NCBI GenBank assembly: GCA_049999805.1
Contig: JBNGIO010005938.1
Span: 1 to 22,433 of the forward strand
Direction: 5' to 3'
Source: Folioceros fuciformis
Taxonomy: Eukaryota > Anthocerotophyta > Anthocerotopsida > Anthocerotales
DNA length: 22,433 nt
A program made the translations under genes and the position numbers. Below are positions 9,283 to 18,640 of the stretch, piece after piece. The stretch's first letter is position 1, and the number at the start of each line of letters is the position of its first letter. Below the pieces are notes generated by a model, which made no database searches, was not told the DNA's origin, and worked only from the letters and a program-made list of their open reading frames with translations.

Positions 9283-12200
9283 ATGGGGATGGCCGGCCTG
9301 TCGTGCAGTGCCCAGAGAATGAAACCTGCAACACGGAGCAGGACTAGCATGTCCCGGATAAGGATACTCTGCGTGCTTCTCATATTACGGAATTGTCTGC
9401 AGCATGTCAGAGCTGGTGAATCTGCTCTCCATTCTACACAGCTTTCTTCGGTTTTGCTATCTGCTGTCACCTTCGATGATATTGAAGTGGGGCCGTACGA
9501 TTGGACGTATTTCAGAGGTGAGGCTCTGCAGAGGCTTGAACGTTGGAATCTATGTACTATTTTTGGGTGACGCAGATGGCAATCTCACTCTGCTCCTTGT
9601 TTTTTTCATTATCACAGCTGAGCTACCTGTAGGCTTCTCGTTGGTTTCCTTTCAATGGAGAAAGAAGTGGGATATGGTGTAAGCTGAGACCTCCTTTGTT
9701 GAGCGAGGAATTTTGGTTTCTGAAACTCTGGTGGTGACCCTCTGAGCTGTTCTTGCAGGTGGAGGTTCAGAGGAACAGCACTGGAGGAAGAGCACCCCTG
9801 GTATGCTTCCGATTTGGAGGACCACCAGTGCCAACACCAGGATGTGAGCTTCTCACCTTTCGCATCGTGTCTGAGTCATGAGATGGGCTGGCTGAAGCTG
9901 AATCTTCTGGCGGCTCGGGCCTTCTGGACCTCTCAACATATGGGAATTCAATTTATAATTGTGCTCCAGGATTGCGGTCTTGCAGTGGGATCCCTTATGA
10001 TGGCAGCCATTGCCGCTGGAAGGATTCAGAATTTCTCGGACATGGGGAAATGTGCACTATTTGAGGAAAGTGTTCAATTCAACCTCACAGACTTGCAGGT
10101 ATTATTCCTTTGTTTTTTGTTCTAGGGTTGAGAAAATTCGTGAGAACCCGTTTGTTGCTGAAACCACTTGATTCTGGTCAGAGGCTTCATTGTTGTGCCG
10201 CAACAGGTGCTGTCTGGAGTTTTTTATGTTGGAGTATTTAGCGATCCTAATCCAACCCGCACACAGTCACAAATGGTAGGCGATCTGCCATTCATTTGTA
10301 TACATTTGCCAACTGCAATAGTGTCTTCAACTATTGATGGGAGTTGATGTTCAGATCTCTCGTGGTAAAATATTTCCCTTCGAGCTACAGCTGGAGGTGG
10401 TTGGGTGTAAAGTTCCTCTGATTGGTCAGTTCTGCGATCTGGATTTGAGCAGGCTTGGCTTACAGCGTCTTCCAGCTAATTATGGAAAGGATTCTGTTCT
10501 GACTACCCCACTGAATGGCTCATGGTTATCTCTATCGATTCAGTGTGCGAAGTCTGGGGGCTGGACCTTGTACGCCCTTCAGGTGACTGACACTGCATCA
10601 AACTTGGAATTCAGGCTGGAAGGCAACTCTACTTCTTGTCTCACAGGTTATGTCAGATATGGTGCCCTCCCAAGCAACACCACTGGTAGTTATGTGCTTC
10701 ATGATGCTGTACCGTTGTCAATAGACGCACCAAAAACTAGATGGTGGTATGTGGGCATCTTTATGGCAAACACATCTGAAAGTAGCAAACTGGGAATGTT
10801 TCAACTCAATGTTGTTACAGTATACAATGGAGATTGCAAACATGTGAAGACAGGAAAGTTGGTGCAGGTTGCAAGTGGAACCTAACAGCACTTGAGGTGA
10901 GTGCAGCGGACGGTCGTGCTCTCCCTTCTTACGCTCTTACGTTGCATATTTTGTGAACAGGAAGGACAGAAGTGAGGAACTGCGTCATAACTTGAAAAGC
11001 GTTGCAAAACATGATCAAGTCGTGGTGGCCTTGTGCCGTTTGGAGTAATTGAGTGATATGGTCGCAATAATGTCAAGTAGTTGTCCGTCCTAGAGTTTAA
11101 AGCTACTTGCCAGGGCCACTAGCTTAACTGTCGAAAAGCAGATGTCAAGTCGATGACCGCAGTAAGCTGAATTGCAGAATCTGAATCCTGTTTGAATGTC
11201 TCGCAGCGGGTACTTGAGGACGAAGGCGAGTCTCTATTCGACTCCTACTTTAGGCCAATCCGATCAGCAGCATTGATGGAGACCAAGTTTCGACGTTGGT
11301 TCTCATATCCCTTGGTGCCTGCAGTAGTCACAGTTGATGCAAAACATACTCCTGAGGCGTGGGCATACTTTTATCTGAAGTTGCCACAGGGTACAGCTGG
11401 TTCAGTTCTGTCAGTTAATGTCATAACACCAGCAACTATGCCAGTGCTTGTTGTGGCTCGATTTGAAGGTCTGCTACCTCAGACTTATGGGATTTTCGTC
11501 GTGCAAGTAGCCAACTGCAAGGGACTAACTCTCTTTTCTCAACAAAGTCACAGTCAATGCCTATGAAGCTCGATCTTGTATATCCTGCGGAAGGTGCCTG
11601 GTACATTGGAGTCCAGAGCTCCATTATGTCTACTACAGACAAGAATGATATGCCGAACATATCAGAGGCAGAAATAAAGATGCGTGTTCATCTTCACGGT
11701 TGTGTCGGTAAATGCTCACGACATGGCGTCTGTAAGACCCGGTACGATGAGAGTCGATTACATTATTACAGGTGAGTGCGAGTTTGGTACAGCGAGTCCT
11801 GCTTAACCAGACCTTCGAGAACACACTGTAAAGCGTAACGCTTTGTGGTGATGCTGTAGTTACTGCTACTGTGATCGAGCTCATGGCGGTCTTGATTGTT
11901 CTGTGGGGGTTCTTGCTCGTGGAGGTGAGTGTGTTAGACTCCTAAGTATTTGATGTGTGCAGGGAGTGATACCCTCAGATGAGCTCACGTCTTGGGCCTC
12001 GCTTACAGGACAGGCGCTGCACATATTTGCGCTTATTGCATCCAATATAGCAGCACTTTTACCAAGCGTGTGGTCCCTTCAACAAAAAGTACGGTTCTTT
12101 CTGGATTCTGTTGCAAGTGCTAGAAGTAGATGATGCGAACTTTGTACTTTGTGTTGGGATTATTTAAATCTGAAAATGTCGTGAAGGCATACTCGGAGTG

Positions 12201-13449
12201 GATCGTATACTCCACTAGTGGCCTGTCGAGTGGTATTTATGATTCTTGTGATGCTGGAGGCTGGTGCGCATTGTCATACGACACGTTACAGGTATTTGTG
12301 TTTCACGTTGAAGTCACTGTTGCTGGTTTGGTCTCATGCTAAAGTATTTGATAGTCTGGTACAACAAAATGCAAGTGACAGGTTTGAAAGTTTTTTGTTT
12401 GTTTGTCTTGCAGTTCCTGGACTTTTGGCTCTCATTCTTGGCAGTGGTCATCACATTTCTATTTATGGCCGCATATGTGGGCTCGTCAAAGGCAACAATG
12501 CACATCAGTGCCGCCATCTTTACTGCAACTATAGCACACGAGAATGCTACAAGGTGAGGATGATTCAATCCTTCTAGCTCAGGTAGATGCGATTGGGGTC
12601 GGTGGGTTTTGCTGGGTGAATGTACAGGAAAGAAATCCTTAGAGGAGAGGATTTTTTTTGATTCATTGTTACCAGGCTCCTAAAGTCTTTCCTTAAACTG
12701 CAGTGCAACAAACATAGTGGTTGTCATGTGTATTGGCGCGGCTGGGCTGCTGGTGGGGTTTGCACTGGAGTCCGGGAATCTTCCGCGGATAACCTCTATT
12801 CCCACCCAGTGGGGGTCCTTACAGATGGCAAGATGTTTCAGGTGCGCAAAAGATGAAGCCCTTGCAAACCATAAGTGGCCGTGATTTCCTGAGTTGCTTT
12901 CTCTCAGTACTGCCATTCCAACTTGGAGTGTCGATTCCTGCAGATGGCAAACCGTGGGATCTTGCTTGAAGGCATCCGGAGATATGCTACAAGAGAGGTT
13001 TCGATGGCAGTATATAGTGATCGGCGTTGTTGGTTTGGTTGTATCACTCATGAGTCTGATTTTTGAAAGTGGTCAGACACATTGGATTTGGCACAGGCAA
13101 GCGTGTTGTTCATTTGCAGATTTTGCGTGGAACAAATTGATTTATTTGAAGATGCATCTAGTGCAGAAATGGTTGCCTCTTTCATCTCTTGTGAGATTGG
13201 AACCTGACGCCTTCGCTCTGGTGCTGGTGCAGTTTGTGGCACGTAAGCATATATTCATCAGCTTTCTGTTTCCTTCGATCAAGGATTCATGGAAAAGGCG
13301 TAGAAGCTGAACTGGATGATACAAATTCTGTTATGGGCGGTGACCTTTCTAATCGTACTGCTGGTCGGAAGGGCCACCACAGGGAGAGACGTGGTGGCTC
13401 CGATGAAGAGCTTGTGGAGCTGACTCACAGTGTGGATGTGAACGACTGA
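9283..13449 (+). CDS. TMEM8/PGAP6-like (DUF3522, CREST superfamily) membrane protein, apparently frameshifted
   Basis: Fourteen exons fit: 9283-9517, 9618-9676, 9759-9843, 9986-10098, 10207-10275, 10355-10896, 11207-11771, 11860-11924, 12009-12088, 12187-12291, 12414-12553, 12704-12841, 12944-13096 and 13233-13449. A TAG immediately precedes the ATG in frame. A signal segment (RILCVLLILRNCLQ) leads a large glycosylated ectodomain with CFRFGGPPVPTPG and VRYGALPSN. An EGF-like module follows (CVGKCSRHGVCK, then CYCDRAHGGLDC). The seven-helix domain contains LIASNIAALLPSVWSLQQK, SDxLxxG-like SSGIYDSCDAGGWCAL, LQFLDFWLSFLAVV and, across the last junction, HSLWHVSIYSS. Family members such as PGAP6 are GPI-directed phospholipases. 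The reading only joins if one base is missing near 10811-10813 and another near 11476-11479; restored length would be about 855 residues. The usual histidine of the SxxxH motif is Asp (12241-12243). The last intron is GC-AG. Exon 4 boundaries are the least certain. Confidence 0.8.
10811..10813 (+). other. Apparent one-base deletion (frameshift 1) in the TMEM8-like gene
   Basis: Upstream, the conserved frame reads WWYVGIFMANTSESSKLGMF. Downstream, the conserved frame is CYSIQWRLQTC with KVGAGCKWNLTALE, offset by one base. The plant family has NVxVCYSxxW here, which would need one more base next to the GTT run. No intron of credible size fits between the two frames. Confidence 0.65.
11474..11480 (+). 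other. Apparent one-base deletion (frameshift 2) in the TMEM8-like gene
   Basis: The frame of VLVVARFEGLLP stops matching the family after the CCT at 11477-11479. The family-like continuation SDLWDFRRASSQ and then KLDLVYPAEGAWYIGVQSS lies in the next frame. One additional T (CCTTCAGAC instead of CCTCAGAC) would restore continuity. The following EGF-like module depends on this second frame. Confidence 0.65.
13097..13232 (+). other. GC-AG intron in the TMEM8-like gene
   Basis: The exon ends CAC AG and is followed by GCAAGC, the classic compensated AG/GCAAG form of a GC donor. The acceptor is GGTGCTGGTGCAG before TTTGTGGCAC. Only this join gives WIWHSLWHVSIY, carrying the HxxxH pair conserved in the last helix of the family. 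No GT donor in the vicinity gives the same phase. Confidence 0.8.
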
Positions 13450-13867
13450 AACCGACCCCAAGAGTCTGAGCTTTCAACTCGGGAGGGCATGTCCATCCTC
13501 ATTGTCTTCTAATTACAATAAAGGCATCGATATATTACAAAAGCGGAGAGCGGAACTAAACCCAAGTCTGCTCCAAGGCCCCCCCTCCCCCTATCCCCAC
13601 AAAGCCTGCCTTTGCTCTAGCCATTACATATCCTGCCCCGCAACAGCCACTCTCTATGGACTGGCGCATGAATCATGCAGGGCAGTCACAGGGGAAAGGG
13701 CCAACCAGCCAACAGCCTCCTTACTTGTGTCAATTTTAAAAAGTGCAAATAGAACAGTTTGAAGATCTTAAAAACCCTAAAACCTTGAGTGGAGCAAGTC
13801 AATTCTACGAATGGGTGGGTGGGAGAGTAAATAAATAAACAAATAAATAAAATACAAATAATCATAA
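13450..13867. other. Convergent intergenic region
   Basis: This 418-nt spacer carries the 3' ends of the TMEM8-like gene (plus) and the epimerase gene (minus). It includes an AAAT/AAAC simple repeat at 13827-13860. No other gene is seen. Confidence 0.5.
13827..13860. repeat. (AAAT)n-like simple repeat
   Basis: AAATAAATAAACAAATAAAT and a short imperfect continuation lie just past the 3' end of the epimerase coding region. Confidence 0.85.
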
Positions 13868-15682
13868 TCACGTATGCTTTTCCAGGAAATTGATTGTAGG
13901 AACATAGGAAGCAAATTGCTTTGCCACCGACACGTCTTTCAGCTGTTTGGGGCCACATGCTTGCGACGGCTGCTGATCTGTGACGGTTTCTGCTGTTTCT
14001 GGGGGTTTGTAACCCCAAGGGTTTAGGCTGGCCCAATTCCACTGATCACGGCACATATCTTCGATACCATATCGTGCCCTGGATCACAGACATTGATCCA
14101 GGGTTAGTCAGGTACTCTCCAATTCTCCACTATTCCAAACAGCACTTGTAGACAACTTACTTCCACCCAAGCTCCCTTTCTGCCTTCCCTGTGGCCGCAA
14201 ATACCTCAGCAACATCCCCTGGTCGCCGATCGGTTATCTTGATGGGAATTACCTGTGCAACAGCGAATGACATTTCATTAAAAAAATGGCAATGGCAGGC
14301 TCACAAAAGTATGTATGGCATAAAAGATTGATCAACAGTCCACCCAACTGGATACGTACAACGCCAGACGCTTTCTCGAACGCTGACACCATTTCCAAGA
14401 CAGAAGTGCCACGCCCAGTTCCCAGATTGTAAACAGTACAACCTGTGGTTTTGTTTTACACAGCAAAACGAGTTTATACCAGCAAGAGCCGTCCTACCCA
14501 CCATTCGCAAATTTCTGAACTGAAAAGCCAGGGCCTTACCACCCTGAGGGCTGGAGAAGAGTTTCCGCAAAGCTACAGTGTGACCAGTGGCCAGATCCAT
14601 CACATGAATGTAGTCTCGAACCTAAGTTTCATGAGGAGCAGCCAGTGTTTAGTATCTCCAGCGACCGTAGCGGCCCTGAAGCACACAAGATTCAACACTT
14701 ACTTACCCCTGTCCCATCTCTCGTGGAGTAGTCATTCCCGAAAACGAGTAATTCCGGTCTCCTTCCAACGGCCACTTGTTGAACGAAGGGCATCAAGTTA
14801 TTGGGCATGCCTCGGGGGTCTTCACCAATGAGACCACTAGGGTGAGCTCCCACTGGGTTGAAATACCGAAGCAAGATGACGGTCCAGTCTGGATCAGCGG
14901 TCTGGACATCTCGTGCCATTTGTTCGATCCAAAGCTGAGACATAACAGAAGAGCAAGAATGAGTGGCCTGCAAGAACCGACTCCGCATGGAATTCGACCT
15001 GCGCCATTGCAATCTCGACAACCTTGGTTCTACCGTAGGGACTTGTAGTCTGTAGCGGGAAATCTTCTGTACAGGGCACTGCCTTCGGCTCCCCATACAC
15101 AGTCGCGGACGACGAGAACAACAGCTGGCGAAACAGTAGCCGTGAGTGCACCAATCAACGGCCAGCTTGAGCAGCAGAGCCAACAATTGTCCAGCAACCA
15201 CTATCCGAACCTTTTTGCACCCGCACACGGACATAAGATCAAGTAGATTATGCGTGCCAATGAGATTGTTGCCGTAGTACTTCAATGGCTCTAACACACT
15301 CTCCCCGATCGCCTTCAGGCCCGCGAAGTGTATGACAGCATCGAAGGGCTCCGCAAGTCGGAACACCCTCTCCAATGCCGCTTTGTCGCATACATCCACC
15401 TGCATGCCCCCGCGGAAACGGTGATCAAGAAAGGGCGGAAGGGGCGCAAGCCGCGCTGACACGAAAATCGCAGTTCATCTCACTTGGNNNNNNNNNNNNN
15501 NNNNNNNNNNNNNNNNNNNNNNNNNNNNNNNNNNNNNNNNNNNNNNNNNNNNNNNNNNNNNNNNNNNNNNNNNNNNNNNNNNNNNNNGTGTGGCTTCCAA
15601 TATACCCAGCCCCGCCCGTCACAAGAACACGCCGATGCACAGCGAAATTCGGCAGAGTCTCCAGCACCCCAGAAACAGTCAT
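13868..15682 (-). CDS. UGE: UDP-glucose 4-epimerase
   Basis: This enzyme interconverts UDP-glucose and UDP-galactose with bound NAD and supplies galactose for cell-wall polymers and glycolipids. Exons in transcript order: 15588-15682 (runs into a 100-N gap), gap to 15484, 15211-15399, 15023-15124, 14707-14934, 14540-14621, 14360-14442, 14161-14252 and 13868-14078. The Rossmann motif [10 protein letters not shown] is in exon 1. [25 protein letters not shown] (catalytic Ser/Thr region) and SPYGRTK (catalytic YxxxK) follow. [61 protein letters not shown] and [16 protein letters not shown] complete the conserved order. All phases join without damage. The first in-frame ATG upstream of the Rossmann motif is at 15682. 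After NPWGY the protein continues about 47 residues, longer than the usual plant tail. Roughly 30-40 residues after IGSH are missing in the gap, so total length should be near 395. Confidence 0.93.
15488..15587. other. Assembly gap (100 N) inside the epimerase gene
   Basis: A round 100 Ns, a common placeholder for unknown size, falls between the NAD-binding exon and the exon starting [23 protein letters not shown] immediately after the gap (minus strand) can be the donor of an 84-nt intron (15400-15483). Confidence 0.98.
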
Positions 15683-16557
15683 CCTTCCTGTGGGTCCAAA
15701 CAACCCACGGCGCCCTCTCGCCTCCTCCTCCTGATTCCTACTCTTCCCAGCAACACGGTGGAAGAAACAATTTATATCCGAAGCTGCTTCTTCCTAACAC
15801 CGAATCTAGAAGAAGAAGAAGCCCACTACCCCCCAAGAAGGAAACATTTCTTCCCTTCCCTTCAAGTTGACAGAGAAGAAGAAACCAACAATCACTCAAA
15901 AAGCAGACAATCCCTCCCTTTCCCTCCTGTCACCGAAATCCCTGACAGCAAAAGCATTCTCCTCCGGGTCACGCCTAGGGCTGATAACAGCAAGTCCACT
16001 CCGCCTCCTGAGACATAAATGCCGTAGCAGAATTCCGGGAGATGGCTTCCTCCACCACCTTCCCAGCTGGGTGACCCGGCGCAGAAGAAGGACCACGGGA
16101 CGCACATGCCAGACTGCTCCCGCCGGGAGAGCTGGACTGGAGAGACGGAAGACCCGGGAGCGGCAACGAGAGCACAGGAGAGGGAGGGGCGAGACCAAGA
16201 GCGAGAGCGCGCACAGTGGCAGCAGCAAGCAGGAGGAGCGTCTCGGGAGACGAGCAAGTGACGATGGGACATCATTCCTGCCTGCAGATCAAACCTTCCT
16301 TTCAGGAGACGTGGGCGTTGCTTCCATGCCAAGACGGAGGTTCGGTCGGTCGGTCTGAGGTCAGCTCGTGGTTCTCGGCCACCGCAAGCCCTCTCTGTTT
16401 CCTCCTTTCTTCCCCACTCGACTCCGGCCNNNNNNNNNNNNNNNNNNNNNNNNNNNNNNNNNNNNNNNNNNNNNNNNNNNNNNNNNNNNNNNNNNNNNNN
16501 NNNNNNNNNNNNNNNNNNNNNNNNNNNNNCTCGGATAGCTACCCGCTGTCTTACCCG
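15683..16557 (-). promoter_or_regulatory. Upstream region of the epimerase gene
   Basis: The minus strand is rich in GA/TC tracts near the gene (GAAGAAG, TTCTTCTTC at about 15810-15860), as plant leaders often are. A 100-N gap at 16430-16529 interrupts it. Long open frames on both strands are low in complexity and carry no motif, so I do not call them genes. Confidence 0.35.
16430..16529. other. Assembly gap (100 N)
   Basis: A second placeholder-sized run of Ns, in the probable epimerase promoter region. Confidence 0.98.
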
Positions 16558-16582
16558 CCACGTCCTTCTGACGTGGACGTGG
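16558..16582. promoter_or_regulatory. Cluster of three ACGT elements (G-box/ABRE-like)
   Basis: CCACGTC (16558-16564) is mirrored by GACGTGG (16570-16576), which overlaps a second GACGTGG (16576-16582). These are bZIP-type ACGT cores in inverted and direct arrangement. They lie about 0.9 kb upstream of the epimerase start, with an unknown distance because of the gap. A regulatory role is inference. Confidence 0.4.
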
Positions 16583-18300
16583 CTTGTTCCACACTGAACA
16601 AATACGTTTCCATGCACGGGTACTACGTCCCTATCCCAATGGCTTCATGGTTGTCCCATCTCTCGCACAACCAGGGGTACTGTAACTGAATTCTGTGGTC
16701 CTATTGGCCAAGTTTGCATACACACACTCCGAAGAACATCTTTGTCTGTGCCGGATCTTACCCTTCTTCTCGAAGTAGGCGTTGTAGCTAGGGACTTCCA
16801 AGTCCAGGCTCCTGCCCTGCCGTGTCCGGAAACCCCACGACACGTTTCATACCACTTTGCTGGGTCGCATTTCAGTGAAACAGCTCTTCTGCTTCCCGAC
16901 CCGACCAAAGGGTGGGTAGAGAGGTGCAGCTCAGCGGGTGAGAACTGAAAGAAATGACCAGTCCTCGACACTCTGGGCTATGCATACTCTTGGGTTTGAA
17001 TGAACACACAACATATATAGTACGCACCAGCTCGGTCGATTTCTAGCAGAAGGGGACGCCCATTTGGTATGTGGATGGGCATGTGCACGTTGTTCATCCA
17101 GCGAACCGCTGGAGATCCTCCAGGCTCTCAAGCTTGGAGGATATGAAATGGACACAACTGGAGACCATTGAGTCAACCATGTCAGCGGGGCCTGCCGACG
17201 CAGGCTGTGGGAGGTGTGGGTGCACACGGACAATCGTGCGTCGCGGTCTCTCTTCTGTTCCGTACTGAGACAAACCACCGTTCAGCGTCACACAGCCCGT
17301 GCTCCTCTCAGCCTACTAACAGCATGTCCAGTACGCAGTCACGTGGGTCCAGCGGACACGGAGGCTATGACGAGACACGCTGAAATCGCTCCCAGGGTGG
17401 AGCACTCCAGTCTCCACTTGCATGGTAGACGTTTGTGGGAGTCCCTGGCTTCGTCAAGGACGGTGCCTGCACTGCCTGTTTGGCCCACATCATCCGGGTG
17501 GCGGTCCAAACCCAGGGCGACGTCATGAAGAGATGGAAGCCAGACAGCAAGGATGCCACAGCGTGCCCAGATGTGGGAGGAGGCACTTTACACGCAGGTG
17601 AGAAGAAAGTCGTCGGGACATCGGAGCAGGCAGGGAGGCAGGATAGAGCTGATGGACTGACATGCACGGTCTGGTGCTGGTGCTGGTGCTGGTGCAGGTG
17701 CAGGTGCATGAAACATGGCGAGAGTGAAGAGTACTGTGAGGCTGAAAGCGGTTATGCCCACACCAGGAGAAACGAGGTTCTGAACCTCTGTACACTCCGT
17801 CTTCCTTCTCACCCACCTGTGTCTCGTGGCATGCCAAGGTAAGCTACGAATGCTGTGTGCCGGCTGGCTGTCCCAGATAAAGACCAGTCTCCCGCATCTG
17901 GAACGCCGCGCCAACATTTGGTTTGTACCTCACTCACTCACACCCCAGAATGACCGCGCTCTTCACACGTTTTCTCAGCCTCGCATGTGTGTCCGCATCC
18001 CAGGACGGTGCTGGAGTGAAGGGAGTGTACCCTAGCCCCCACGAGACACCCCTTGCCGCAGACTCTCTCCTCTCTCCCGCCATGGCTCGGCTCATTCCAC
18101 GGTCCCTTGGAGAGGTTGTGATCACCTGAAGTTGCTAAGTACAAGTACCATGCCGGAAAACTATGTTGACTGGTTCTTGAGGAGATGGGTCGGAGCTACT
18201 TATAGAGTGCTCACTTTTAAGTAACCGAGAATAGAACTGCTTAAGGGCTTTTATCATTTTAATTTATTTATTTATTTATTAAACAATAAAAATTCTTAAA
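16583..18300. other. Region without a recognisable gene
   Basis: Both strands have moderate open frames of 60-140 codons but no conserved motif, no consistent exon phases and no family resemblance. The region contains an 8-bp inverted repeat (17115-17142), a GGTGCT minisatellite (17671-17708) and an AT-rich run at 18256-18290. A fast-evolving or lineage-specific gene cannot be excluded. Confidence 0.4.
17671..17708 (+). repeat. (GGTGCT/A)n short tandem repeat
   Basis: About six hexamer units run GGTGCTGGTGCT and drift to GGTGCAGGTGCA at the right end. It gives Cys-Trp repeats in one frame and Ala-Pro repeats on the other strand; neither frame looks like a real gene. Confidence 0.9.
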
Positions 18301-18383
18301 TAGCGGAAATTCCAGTGGGACACCTCCTTGAATGGGACCTTTGATGGAACTCCCTATAGGTCCCATTTAGGGAGGGTCGACTG
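18301..18383 (-). mobile_element. Candidate pogo/Tigger-like DNA transposon terminal region
   Basis: Read on the minus strand from 18383, the sequence begins TACAGTCGACCCTCCCTAAA, then repeated TGGGACC, GGGAGTTCC and GGTCCCATT half-sites over about 70 nt. Two overlapping perfect inverted repeats occur: AATGGGACCT (18331-18340) with AGGTCCCATT (18358-18367), and CTCCCTA (18350-18356) with TAGGGAG (18368-18374). A TA followed by CAGT and reiterated GGGACC-type subrepeats is typical of pogo-like ends as I remember them. I found neither a partner end nor a transposase, so it may be a solo remnant or a chance hairpin. Confidence 0.35.
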
Positions 18384-18640
18384 TAGTTGGAAAGACTATG
18401 ACCTACCCAAAGAACAGGTTCGTACAGACAGACAGGTAGAGTCACAGACGTATGACATTCACAGACCTTCATTACATGCGACCTGCAAATGTACTTCCCC
18501 ATCGTCCAAACTGAACCTAACAAGGGCCGGACTCGGATACCACAACCATACGAAAATGATAGCTGAAGCGAAGGGAGCCGGCAGAACCGCATATTTTTCG
18601 TGTCAGGTCAGTGAAATAGAGAGGGGAACAAACAATTGGG

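Noticed and set aside
15892-16617. Minus-strand open frame of about 240 codons upstream of the epimerase
   Set aside because: It passes through 100 Ns, has no motif, and its composition follows the GC-rich leader-like sequence.
17115-17142. 8-bp inverted repeat ATCCTCCA/TGGAGGAT
   Set aside because: Short arms of this size are expected by chance in a window this long; no other supporting signal.
17435-17842. Plus-strand open frame with Cys-Trp repeats
   Set aside because: The repeat is the GGTGCT simple repeat read in frame; no start or family support.
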